In this document: positions 19,626 to 28,155 of the stretch, in pieces
How positions within the stretch are numbered: position 1 is the stretch's first letter
How the letters are laid out: the number at the start of each line of letters is the position of its first letter
Assembly (NCBI GenBank): GCA_023653075.1
Contig: JAMNXQ010000001.1
Coordinates: forward strand, 62,001 to 126,000
DNA: 64,000 nucleotides
Direction of reading: 5' to 3'
Source of the DNA: Algoriphagus sp.
Lineage (GTDB): Bacteria > Bacteroidota > Bacteroidia > Cytophagales > Cyclobacteriaceae
The notes under the pieces: model-generated
The model's database searches: none
Told to the model about the DNA's origin: nothing
Seen by the model: only the letters and a program-made list of their open reading frames with translations
Program-made: the position numbers and the translations under genes

Positions 19626-22600
19626 ATGCTTGATCGTATTATTCAGTGGAGTATTTCCAATAAATTTTTGGTGGCTCTGTTTATTGCCGTATGGGTTGGT
19701 TTTGGAATTTATTCTTTAGCCCATCTACCCATAGGTGCAGTTCCTGATGTGACCAACAATCAGGTGCAGGTCATTACCACTTCTCGGAATTTAGCGACCG
19801 AGGAGGTGGAGAAATTCCTGACCTATCCCATCGAATTAGAGATGGCCAACTTGCCGGGGATCAAAGAAATTCGATCCATTTCCAAGTTTGGACTGTCGGT
19901 AGTAACCCTGGTTTTTGAAGAGGACATGGGCACCTACCTTCCCCGACAGTTGATTGCGGAGCGGCTCAAAATTGCTGAGGAACGAATCCCAGCAGGTTTT
20001 GGAACACCGATAATGGGACCGATATCGACGGGATTAGGAGAAATCTACCAATACGTAATCGATGTTAAGCCAGGCTACGAGGATCAATACAGCATTACAG
20101 ATCTGCGTACCATTCAAGACTGGGTGGTTCGAAGAAATCTTTCTGGTATTGAAGGGGTCATCGAAGTCAATACCTGGGGAGGCTATCTCAAGCAATACGA
20201 AGTAGCGATTCATCCTGAGCGGCTCAAGGCTATGGAAGTGGATTTGGCAAAGGTGTACGAGGTACTTCAAACCAACAATTCCATTGCTGGAGGCAGCTAC
20301 ATTGAAAAGACCAACGAAAGTTTTTTTATTCGAGGCGAAGGACAGGTGAAAAACCTGGAAGACATTGAAAATACGGTAGTTGAACTCCGTAATGGAAGCC
20401 CGATCTACATTCGGGATATTGCGGAAGTCAAGTTTGGCCATGCCAATCGATTTGGGGCCATCACTGCCAATGCACAAGGGGAAAAGGTCTTGGGTCAAGT
20501 GATGATGCTCAAGGGAGCGGATGGAAAAGGCACCATTGATCGGGTCAAGGCCCGAATTGCTGAAATGGAAACAGCCCTTCCAGAAGGCATTGTCATCAAT
20601 GGATTTTTGGATCGCTCCGAACTAATAGGCCGGACCACCTTCACCATTGTGGAAAACCTGCTTTTGGGTTGTCTGATTGTGGTGTTTGTGGTGGTGTTGC
20701 TCCTGGGTAACTTCCGTTCCGGACTGGTAGTTGCTTCTGTGATTCCACTCAGTTTGCTATTTGCGCTTTCCTGCATGTACTTTTTTGGTGTAGATGCCAA
20801 TTTGATGAGTTTGGGTGCAATTGACTTTGGAATCATCATCGACGGAGCAGTGATCATTGTGGAATTCATTGCCTTCCAGTTTACCACATCCTCCGCTGCT
20901 TTTTCTACACTTTCGGGTAAGGAGCGGCAACTTGAAAAAGACAAGATTGCCTTCACGGGCTCATCCAAAATGATGCATTCCGCCATTTTTGGGCAGGTCA
21001 TCATCATCCTGGTTTTCATTCCCATTCTATCCCTTTCTGGGGTGGAAGGAAAGATGTTCCGACCCATGGCTGAGGTGTTCAGTTTTGCCTTGATCGGCGC
21101 GATGATTTTGGGACTTACCTATGTGCCTGCGGTGTCTGCAGTATATCTGAAGTCCGAAGTTCCCGGTCCAAAAAACACCTCCGTTCGGCTACTCAAATTT
21201 TTAAACAACCTGTACTTACCTGCTCTAAATTGGGCATTGGGTCATAGCAAAGCCATCCTTCTTGCTGCGGCTGGGCTACTTGTTGGGGCGATTTTGCTTT
21301 TCTCCACCATGGGGTCAGAGTTTGTACCCACCTTGGACGAAGGGGATTTTGTGATCCAACCCGTCTTGAAGACAGGTACTACCTTGACCAATACAGTGGA
21401 GACGATTACCGAAATGGAGCGAATTCTCATGAAGTTTCCGGAGGTCAAGCAAGTAGTCACCCGCATTGGCGCGGCAGAGATTCCTACCGATCCCATGTCC
21501 ATGGAGGAGAGTGATGTGATCGTGACCTTACATCCTCCAAGTGAGTGGACTACAGTGGAAACCAAGGATGAGTTGGCGGAGGAGTTTAAAAAGGCATTGA
21601 CTGCGATTCCTGGATTGGACTATGAATTTACCCAGCCCATCGAGATGCGATTCAATGAATTGATTACTGGGGTGCGTGCTGACCTAGCAATCAAGGTGGT
21701 TGGGGAGGATTTGGACGTACTCTTGCACACGGCGGAGGAGATTGAAACCGCCATTCAGGGAGTAGAAGGGGCTGCAGACATCATTCTTGAAAAAGTAGAT
21801 GGCTTGCCACAAATGAAAATTGAATACGATCGGGCGAAGCTAGCGAAGTATGGATTGAATGTGGAGGACCTCAATCAAGTGGTTACTATGGGATTTGCTG
21901 GGCTTGCAGCGGGTACCGTGTTTGAAGGAGAAAAGCAGTTTGACTTGGTAGTACGTTTTGATGAACCCTACCGTAAGGATATTGAGCATCTCGAAAATGC
22001 AGCCATCCAACTTCCTACAGGCGGAAGTATTCCGCTCTCTGAGTTGGCGACTATTTCCTATACCAAAGGGCCCGCTAAAATTTCCCGCGACAATACCCAA
22101 CGAAGAGTAGTGGTGGGCGTCAATGTTCGTAATCGAGATTTACAATCTGTGGTGGACGATATTCAGGCCAATGTCAAGACTAAGGTGGATGTCCCTGAGG
22201 GCTATCGTGTCGAATACGGAGGGCAATTTGAGAATTTACAGCAGGCTAGAACACGTCTTTTGATCGCAGTTCCCATTGCGCTTTTGCTCATTTTTGTATT
22301 GCTCTACTTTGCATTTTCTTCGGCTAGGGATGCTTTCATGATTTTTACAGCGATTCCCCTTTCTGCGATTGGGGGTATTGTTCTACTTTGGATGCGAGAT
22401 ATGCCTTTTAGCATTTCTGCTGGGGTAGGTTTTATTGCGCTATTCGGTATTGCTGTACTCAATGGCATTGTCATGATTGAACATTTTAAATCCATGGCTT
22501 CTCGCTATACTTCGCTCCGTGAATTGGTGTTGGTAGGTGCTGGAGAGCGCCTTCGCCCTGTACTCCTAACCGCCTCTGCAGCTGCCTTAGGGTTTTTACC

Positions 22601-23951
22601 GATGGCCCTATCTGGATCTGCTGGTGCAGAGGTGCAGCGTCCCTTGGCTACGGTAGTCGTAGGTGGACTCATTTCGGCTACCTTCTTGACTTTGGTAGTG
22701 CTCCCAGTGCTTTATGTTTGGTTTAATTCCAAAAAAGAGCAGTCGACTTCTAGCATGAAAGGTGGCCTACTACTCCTACTTTTTCTGATTCTTCCGCTTG
22801 CGAGCACCTGGGCACAGACTGCTTCTAGATTGACTTTGGAGGAGGCACTTATTCTGGCTGAGAAGCAAAACTTGGGAATTCAAGCTGCGCAAAAGCGATT
22901 GGCGACTGCAGAAGCCCTGACTGGCGCTGCATGGAATTTGGAGAAAACACAGGTATATCATGCCCAGGACCAGAACGACATTGCTGAAAATGGGGTATTC
23001 AACCAAGTATGGGGCATCCGCCAGCGATTTGAGCTGCCTACGGTTTACAGCACTTCCAAGAATCTCCTTCAGGCTGGTCAAAGTCGGGAAGAGGCACGTT
23101 TGCAATTGGATTTGCGTGCCTTAAAAAAGGAAGTGAGTTTGGCATTTGTATCCGCACAGTATTGGCTGGAGTTGGAAAGTAATTATGCGTATTTGGATAG
23201 CCTCTATTCCGACTTTGCAGTGGCCGCATCTCGTCGTCTAGATACGGGAGAGTCCACGCTTTTGGAAAAACTCACCGCAGAAAGCAAGCAAAAAGAAATT
23301 GGATTGCGCAGTTCGGAAGCAAAAAGCGAGAAGTCAAGTGCCTTGATGCGCTTGGCAAGTTTATTGGGTGTGGAAGGGGAAATCCAAATTTCTACTATGC
23401 CAGTGGTATTGAACAAGGCAATGCTTCAGGACATACATCCAGGGCTTTCTTGGTACGAAGCGACCAAAATGCAAGCCAAATACCAGACCCAAGTGGAGCA
23501 GCAGTACTTGTTGCCCGACGTGAATGTGAATTTATTTCGCGGAACGAATTTAGCCGCAGGCTCCAAAATCTATCCAGGTTTTGAGGTGGGCGTAGGTATT
23601 CCCTTGTTTTTCGGAGCCCAAGCCGCCAAGATAAAGGCTGGAAAATTAGTGCAGGACCAAGTAGGCTTGGAAGCAGCTAATTTTCAAGTGCGCTTGGACA
23701 ACCAAGTTGCAGTGTTACAAAAGAAGTTGGCTCAACAGAGTCAAGTTATCAGCTACTTTGAGCAGGAGGGTATGCGACTGGCGAACCAGTTGGAAGCCCA
23801 GGCCACACGCTCCTTTTCCGAAGGAGAAATCGATTTTCTACAGTATGTACAATTGATAGAAAATTCACGGTCACTTCGTATCCAATACTTGCAAGCGAAG
23901 CGGGACTATTTAATCCATCAACTCGAACTTATTTACCTCAATCCCTCATGA
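19626..23951 (+). CDS. czcA: CzcA/CusA-type heavy-metal RND pump fused to a TolC-type channel
   Basis: 1441 residues. Residues 1-1040 are a heavy-metal RND pump: 12 membrane helices, two periplasmic porter loops, and the HME-family TM4 motif GAIDFGIIIDGAVIIVE with two Asp residues for proton relay. Residues 1044-1441 are a complete TolC-family channel (OEP helices, LTLEEALILAEKQNLGIQ at the start). The junction, MKGGLLLLLFLILPLASTWAQ, looks exactly like a signal peptide with its own Met (codon at 22755) and an A-Q cleavage-like end, in frame with no stop. Fused proteins of this kind are common in Bacteroidota. Substrate could be Co/Zn/Cd or Cu/Ag; not decided by sequence. Overlaps the adaptor gene by 4 bp. 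Confidence 0.92.
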   Translation: MLDRIIQWSISNKFLVALFIAVWVGFGIYSLAHLPIGAVPDVTNNQVQVITTSRNLATEEVEKFLTYPIELEMANLPGIKEIRSISKFGLSVVTLVFEEDMGTYLPRQLIAERLKIAEERIPAGFGTPIMGPISTGLGEIYQYVIDVKPGYEDQYSITDLRTIQDWVVRRNLSGIEGVIEVNTWGGYLKQYEVAIHPERLKAMEVDLAKVYEVLQTNNSIAGGSYIEKTNESFFIRGEGQVKNLEDIENTVVELRNGSPIYIRDIAEVKFGHANRFGAITANAQGEKVLGQVMMLKGADGKGTIDRVKARIAEMETALPEGIVINGFLDRSELIGRTTFTIVENLLLGCLIVVFVVVLLLGNFRSGLVVASVIPLSLLFALSCMYFFGVDANLMSLGAIDFGIIIDGAVIIVEFIAFQFTTSSAAFSTLSGKERQLEKDKIAFTGSSKMMHSAIFGQVIIILVFIPILSLSGVEGKMFRPMAEVFSFALIGAMILGLTYVPAVSAVYLKSEVPGPKNTSVRLLKFLNNLYLPALNWALGHSKAILLAAAGLLVGAILLFSTMGSEFVPTLDEGDFVIQPVLKTGTTLTNTVETITEMERILMKFPEVKQVVTRIGAAEIPTDPMSMEESDVIVTLHPPSEWTTVETKDELAEEFKKALTAIPGLDYEFTQPIEMRFNELITGVRADLAIKVVGEDLDVLLHTAEEIETAIQGVEGAADIILEKVDGLPQMKIEYDRAKLAKYGLNVEDLNQVVTMGFAGLAAGTVFEGEKQFDLVVRFDEPYRKDIEHLENAAIQLPTGGSIPLSELATISYTKGPAKISRDNTQRRVVVGVNVRNRDLQSVVDDIQANVKTKVDVPEGYRVEYGGQFENLQQARTRLLIAVPIALLLIFVLLYFAFSSARDAFMIFTAIPLSAIGGIVLLWMRDMPFSISAGVGFIALFGIAVLNGIVMIEHFKSMASRYTSLRELVLVGAGERLRPVLLTASAAALGFLPMALSGSAGAEVQRPLATVVVGGLISATFLTLVVLPVLYVWFNSKKEQSTSSMKGGLLLLLFLILPLASTWAQTASRLTLEEALILAEKQNLGIQAAQKRLATAEALTGAAWNLEKTQVYHAQDQNDIAENGVFNQVWGIRQRFELPTVYSTSKNLLQAGQSREEARLQLDLRALKKEVSLAFVSAQYWLELESNYAYLDSLYSDFAVAASRRLDTGESTLLEKLTAESKQKEIGLRSSEAKSEKSSALMRLASLLGVEGEIQISTMPVVLNKAMLQDIHPGLSWYEATKMQAKYQTQVEQQYLLPDVNVNLFRGTNLAAGSKIYPGFEVGVGIPLFFGAQAAKIKAGKLVQDQVGLEAANFQVRLDNQVAVLQKKLAQQSQVISYFEQEGMRLANQLEAQATRSFSEGEIDFLQYVQLIENSRSLRIQYLQAKRDYLIHQLELIYLNPS

Positions 23952-25084
23952 AATCTTGTTCAAAAATACTTTTAGCGCCTGTATTAGCCTTGATTCTGCT
24001 GACTTCCTGTGGCAAAAAGGAGGATGGGATTGAGGTGAGTGAAGCGCCAAGTGAATCCACTGAAATTCAGTTGACGGAGGAGCAATTCCAAACCATGAAA
24101 ATGGAATGGGGAGAATTGCATACGGGAGAATTTTCGGAGGAGATTCAGGTTCAGGGGACTGTGCAGATTCCTGTGGAAGGGATGCGTGAGATCACCACCT
24201 ACTTTGGAGGTTATGTGCAAGATCTAAAATTGATTGAAGGTCAGGAGGTTCGAAAGGGAGAAGTGTTGTTTACGCTAGAAAATCCAGAGTTTCTACGCTT
24301 ACAACAGGATTACTTGGAAACCAAAAGCCAATTGGCTTACCTGAAAGCCGAATGGGAACGGCAAAAGACCTTGGCACAGGAGCAGATTTCAGCGCAGAAA
24401 AATTTCCTAAAAGCGGCGTCTGACTATGAAGCCACTTTAGCAAAAGCGCAGAGTTTGAAAAAGCAATTGGCGCTAATTGCCATTGATGGGGAGACACTTT
24501 CTCCTGCTACCATGCGGAGCAAAATTTCCATCACCTCACCGATCTCAGGATTTGTGGAGGAAGTAGTGGCTGTTCCCGGACAGTTTTTGCCTTCTGCAGC
24601 CAAGGCACTTTCCTTGATCAGCAAGGAGCATATCCATGTGGAGTTGGTGCTTTTTGAGAAAGATGCGAGGAAGGTTCATACCGGTCAACTTGTTGAATTT
24701 ACGAGCCCTGACCGACCGGATGAGGTGCTAAAAGCAAGGATAAAAGTTGTGGGCAAATCCATCAATGTGCAGCGACAGATCAAGGTGTATGCAGACCTGA
24801 TTGATGAAAAGGAAGAAGCCAAATTGACTCCAGGCATGTTTTTGCAGGCTCAAATTCAGTTGGATCCACAACGGTCTTTGGCCGTTCCTGAAGAATCGAT
24901 CCTTGAAGTGGGTGAGGAGCACTACATTTTGGTTCAAAAATCAAAAAGTGTAGGCGCTTTCACCTTACAGAAAATAAAAGTTACTCCAGGAGCCAAAGGC
25001 AAGCATTACCGAGCTATCGCTACAGATGCTATCTTAGATTCTACTGCTGTGGTATTGGTAAAAGGAGGGTTTAGTTTGCTTTAA
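23948..25084 (+). CDS. czcB: Heavy-metal efflux periplasmic adaptor (CzcB/CusB-like lipoprotein)
   Basis: 378 residues. The lipoprotein signal ends at Cys21 (LLTSCGKKED). Then come a beta segment with TYFGGYVQDLKLIEGQEVRKG (barrel-sandwich half, about 80-105), a helical hairpin (about 112-175), the second half (ITSPISGFVEEVVAVPGQ, about 193-215), a beta-barrel and a membrane-proximal domain. The N-terminal tail has no Met-rich CusB metal site and few His, so it gives no hint of the metal. The ATG overlaps the pump stop (ATGA). Its stop codon directly abuts the stop of the convergent metallophosphoesterase gene, with no base between, so there is no dedicated terminator. Confidence 0.92.
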   Translation: MKSCSKILLAPVLALILLTSCGKKEDGIEVSEAPSESTEIQLTEEQFQTMKMEWGELHTGEFSEEIQVQGTVQIPVEGMREITTYFGGYVQDLKLIEGQEVRKGEVLFTLENPEFLRLQQDYLETKSQLAYLKAEWERQKTLAQEQISAQKNFLKAASDYEATLAKAQSLKKQLALIAIDGETLSPATMRSKISITSPISGFVEEVVAVPGQFLPSAAKALSLISKEHIHVELVLFEKDARKVHTGQLVEFTSPDRPDEVLKARIKVVGKSINVQRQIKVYADLIDEKEEAKLTPGMFLQAQIQLDPQRSLAVPEESILEVGEEHYILVQKSKSVGAFTLQKIKVTPGAKGKHYRAIATDAILDSTAVVLVKGGFSLL

Positions 25085-26872
25085 TCAATTTTGTTTAAAT
25101 TCAGCAGGAGCTCTATAATCAATTTGATGGTAATCAATCAAGTTTCCTTCCAGGGTATAGGTTCGGAGTTCGAAAACTTCTTTAGTTAAGGTAACTGTAC
25201 CGTAATGATGTCCTCGATACGTTTTGGCACTGAAGGGTACTCTGTTAGGTGCAAAATCCTCGAGATTTCCACCCATTCCTCCCAATTGAAAGTAAGTGAT
25301 TCCCTTGGCCGTGCTTACCTGATCTTCCCAAATTGGAAAGGTTCTCATGTAGGTATGGAGGTGTCCAAAAAAGAACACTTTTACGCCTTCTTTTTCCAAG
25401 AGTGCTACTAAATCTTGAAACTTTCGATCGCCATAGGTGCTTGGCCCATTCCAAGTATTTCCATAATCATCCTCATCTGCAGTATATGGAGCATGATGCA
25501 TCAACACTATTTTCCATATGGCAGTACTATTTTGGAGTTCATTTTGTAACCAGATGTATTGGCTGCCTCCTTTTTGAAGGGTTTTGGATTGGTTTGAGTC
25601 TAGGATAAAAAAATCTCCTATCCCATAGCTTACGGTGTAATACCCTTTTTCTTCTGCCTGGGGATGGTAGTAATTGAACCAATGTAAGTCTCCTTCCCCA
25701 TTTCCAGGGACAGGTAGGTTAGGAATTCTAGAATAAAGGGCTGAGCTCCCAGGAAAAAATTCTTGAGTCCACTGCCACTTTTGTTTTTTCTGTCCTCCGT
25801 CCGTAAGGTCACCGAGGTGGATGGTAAAGTCTACGCGCTCGTCCCAAAGTAGGGAACCAATTTTTTCATTGATTTGTGGGCGAGCTTCTGTATCGGAGAC
25901 TACGCCAAATACGATCGGTTGGTCTGTTGAAGGAGCAGTACGAAATGTTAAAGGGCCGGAGTTTAGAGTTTTCCCGGAGGAGTCCTGTGCGAGTAGTTGA
26001 TAAAAATAGGGGGTACTTGTTTTCAGGTTTTTGATTTGAGGACTATATAGATTTTCTTTTACAGGCAAAAGGAAGGTCGAATCTTTTAGTGGTAGGGAAG
26101 TGCCGTATTTTAGATATACTTGTGCTTTGCGATCCAATTCAAAGGTGATTTGCATCCCTGTATTGTTGAGCGGGAAAAGGTAGGGTTCAGCTAGAAAATG
26201 GAAGGTGTTTGGAAAGCGAAGGCCTTTCTTTTTCCACTCTTGATGATTTTGAAAGCGTTGTTGAATTTGCTTCTCGGTGAGCGCAAGCTCGAAATAGCTG
26301 AGGTGCTTCACCCAATGGTCAAGGCTCATCTGTGGTTCCTGCTGAAGGTAGGATTGAAGCAGAAGCTTACCTTTCACAGGAGAAAGCTGCTCTTGTGCGA
26401 TTTGTTTTCCATTTTCCCAGACCGTTAGCGTTCCATTTTCAAGGGTAAGCACCAAATGAGTGAAATACTCTTCCCAAAATTGCTGTGCTACTTCTCGGTT
26501 GTTGGAGTTCCATTTTTCATTCCAATGGCCAAGAAGTGACTTTTTTCCTAAAAAAATCTCAAAGCCTATGGGTTGGTTGATGTGCTGCATCAGCCAAAAT
26601 TCCAGTGTAAAGGTAGCTGTTTCAGCAATTAGGGAATCGATAGGCAGTTGGTATTGGGCGGAGAGGTGCTGATTGATCCTCGATACCAGGGGTATCGCTT
26701 GCCTATTTTGAAAAGTTCGAAGGCTTAGGCTATCTTGAAAAAGTGGGCTTTGTGCATTCCTTGGCAGGCCAGGATTGGGCCAGAACCATTTTTCCCAACT
26801 AGGGGTTTGACCCATGCAAAGGGTGGAAATGTGAAGAAGAATAACGAGTGCTGTAAGTTGGAAATTTTTCAT
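25085..26872 (-). CDS. Secreted metallophosphoesterase with LamG-like and Fn3-like N-terminal domains
   Basis: 595 residues with a signal peptide (about 1-21). Residues 80-215 look like a LamG/concanavalin-type beta sandwich; 225-313 look like the Fn3-like domain of purple acid phosphatases (YLKYGTSLPLK, then TPYFYQLLAQDSSGK). The calcineurin-like core (318-580) keeps GD at 354-355, Asn391, HH at 459-460 and GHLH at 503-506. Two usual residues differ: motif I is D327-T-E329 where D-x-H is common, and the GNH(E/D) motif reads GNGE, losing the His that protonates the leaving group in many members. Activity may be altered. Likely periplasmic or surface phosphatase, near other phosphatase genes. 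Confidence 0.85.
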   Translation of the reverse strand: MKNFQLTALVILLHISTLCMGQTPSWEKWFWPNPGLPRNAQSPLFQDSLSLRTFQNRQAIPLVSRINQHLSAQYQLPIDSLIAETATFTLEFWLMQHINQPIGFEIFLGKKSLLGHWNEKWNSNNREVAQQFWEEYFTHLVLTLENGTLTVWENGKQIAQEQLSPVKGKLLLQSYLQQEPQMSLDHWVKHLSYFELALTEKQIQQRFQNHQEWKKKGLRFPNTFHFLAEPYLFPLNNTGMQITFELDRKAQVYLKYGTSLPLKDSTFLLPVKENLYSPQIKNLKTSTPYFYQLLAQDSSGKTLNSGPLTFRTAPSTDQPIVFGVVSDTEARPQINEKIGSLLWDERVDFTIHLGDLTDGGQKKQKWQWTQEFFPGSSALYSRIPNLPVPGNGEGDLHWFNYYHPQAEEKGYYTVSYGIGDFFILDSNQSKTLQKGGSQYIWLQNELQNSTAIWKIVLMHHAPYTADEDDYGNTWNGPSTYGDRKFQDLVALLEKEGVKVFFFGHLHTYMRTFPIWEDQVSTAKGITYFQLGGMGGNLEDFAPNRVPFSAKTYRGHHYGTVTLTKEVFELRTYTLEGNLIDYHQIDYRAPAEFKQN

Positions 26873-26888
26873 GGACCGATGATTTGGA

Positions 26889-26896
26889 CAAACCTA
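26889..26896 (-). promoter_or_regulatory. Candidate -7 box of the metallophosphoesterase gene
   Basis: Reads TAGGTTTG on the minus strand, 16 bp before the ATG at 26872. Lies in the 142-bp divergent gap shared with the GNAT gene. No -33 match seen. Confidence 0.4.
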
Positions 26897-27001
26897 GGCA
26901 ATCCCTGTTTGCTTTATGTGAACATGAAATTAAGTTTCCTGCAGGATGCCTTTCAGAAGTAGTAATTCATTTTTGTCTGACAACCTTTAATTACAGAATG
27001 C

Positions 27002-27009
27002 TAAATTTG
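27002..27009 (+). promoter_or_regulatory. Candidate -7 box TAAATTTG just before the GNAT gene
   Basis: Exact TAnnTTTG match ending only 5 bp before the ATG at 27015. If used, the transcript would start at or within a base or two of the start codon, giving a leaderless mRNA. Confidence 0.4.
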
Positions 27010-27014
27010 CTCAG

Positions 27015-27692
27015 ATGAATCACTATTTAGACAATCCCATTTGGACGGCTTTGAATTCAGGTCTTGTCCCCTATGTTTTTCAGAGAGGCAATGCAGTGTT
27101 TATTGACCGGAAGATGGGTTTCTTTGCTGGGCTAATCCGCTACGATGCCGAGCAATTGGATCAATTGTATGCTGTGATGGATCCGGGAATGCGGGTAATT
27201 TTATTTACTCCTGGATTTTTAGAATTGGATGCCAAATGGAAGGTTCGCAATGACAATGCCTTGTTGCAAATGGTCTTTGATAAACCTTCAATCCAATTGA
27301 CTTTAAATTCATCGATTCGACCACTTGGTGCTGCCGAGGTACCTGAGATGTTGGCATTAACGCATCTGGCTAAGCCAGGACCCTTTTTAGAAAATACGAT
27401 CGATTTTGGAGGCTATTTCGGCTATTTTGTAGAAGGGAAATTGGTTTCCATGGCAGGAACCCGCCTAGCAGCAGGTCCCTACACCGAAGTAAGTGCGGTC
27501 TGTACGCATCCAGACTTTGTGGGAAGAGGATTGTCAAATCTCGTTTTGCCCCATGTGTTGAATTACATTCAGCAACGCCAGCAAATTCCATATCTTCAAC
27601 TTTATCCGGACAACTTACCTGCATATCGATTGTATCGAAAATTAGGATTTGTGGAGCGTGCCAGCTTGCGTGTGTATGCTTTGGAAAAATAA
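27015..27692 (+). CDS. GNAT-family N-acetyltransferase (FR47-like)
   Basis: 225 residues. The N-terminal half (1-95) is a divergent region; the C-terminal half (about 98-225) is a GNAT domain of the FR47 type. The acetyl-CoA loop is VGRGLSNLV, preceded by the beta-strand EVSAVCTHPDF, and the closing motif is NLPAYRLYRKLGFVER. It transfers an acetyl group from acetyl-CoA to an unknown amine. Single gene between a divergent metallophosphoesterase and repeat copy B; no context clue to substrate. Confidence 0.88.
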   Translation: MNHYLDNPIWTALNSGLVPYVFQRGNAVFIDRKMGFFAGLIRYDAEQLDQLYAVMDPGMRVILFTPGFLELDAKWKVRNDNALLQMVFDKPSIQLTLNSSIRPLGAAEVPEMLALTHLAKPGPFLENTIDFGGYFGYFVEGKLVSMAGTRLAAGPYTEVSAVCTHPDFVGRGLSNLVLPHVLNYIQQRQQIPYLQLYPDNLPAYRLYRKLGFVERASLRVYALEK

Positions 27693-27799
27693 AGTGCAAA
27701 CCCTCGATTTTAACTAATTATTAATTCCAAGGCGATTTTTTTTCAGTTTGGATTCATTCAAATTAATATAGGTAACTCAGGGTACTTTTTATTTTTACT

Positions 27800-27942
27800 G
27801 ATTATCCGCTTTGTTACCAGTACCCAAAGAAAAGCAAGGTTTGAAGTTCCTTTAGGTGAGCTGTGGACCGTTGACTGTGGTCTGTCAATTATCCGCAGTT
27901 TTAAAGAGGCGAGCTGAGCTACTGGCATGATTGCGGATAATC
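27800..27942 (+). repeat. Intergenic repeat copy B (143 bp)
   Basis: Begins GATTATCCGC and ends GCGGATAATC. Left half is nearly identical to the other copies; the middle differs (GTGGACCGTTGACTGTGGTC, then CAATTATCCGCAG), showing rearrangement of the short GTCTGTGG units. Left flank TTTACT is shared. The gene-free stretch 27693-28155 holds this copy and, further right, the susC promoter region; nothing else was recognised. Confidence 0.9.
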
Positions 27943-28109
27943 CTCTTATTTATTTTTCGGCGGTTTACTTCTCTCTAAAATTCTAATTTTTTCTTGCGAA
28001 ATCTATAATCAATCCATTTAGATGGGATAGGATCTATCCATTGGTGGTAACCTAAAATTAATTCATGGTTTGGTAAAGGAGGGTTAATAGTCAAGGAATA
28101 GTGTTGACC

Positions 28110-28117
28110 TAGCTTTG
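28110..28117 (+). promoter_or_regulatory. Candidate -7 box TAGCTTTG of the susC-susD-phosphatase operon
   Basis: Exact TAnnTTTG match 38 bp before the susC-like ATG at 28156. No TTTG at 19-21 bp upstream, so an activator (for example a phosphate-starvation regulator) might be needed; that is inference. Confidence 0.4.
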
Positions 28118-28155
28118 TTGCTATAAGAAAAAACCATTATTTATTTAACAAACGC

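Noticed and set aside
22755-23951. Separate tolC gene starting at the internal ATG
   Set aside because: The frame is continuous with the pump, no stop or promoter lies between, and this fusion is common in the phylum. Kept as one gene with a note.
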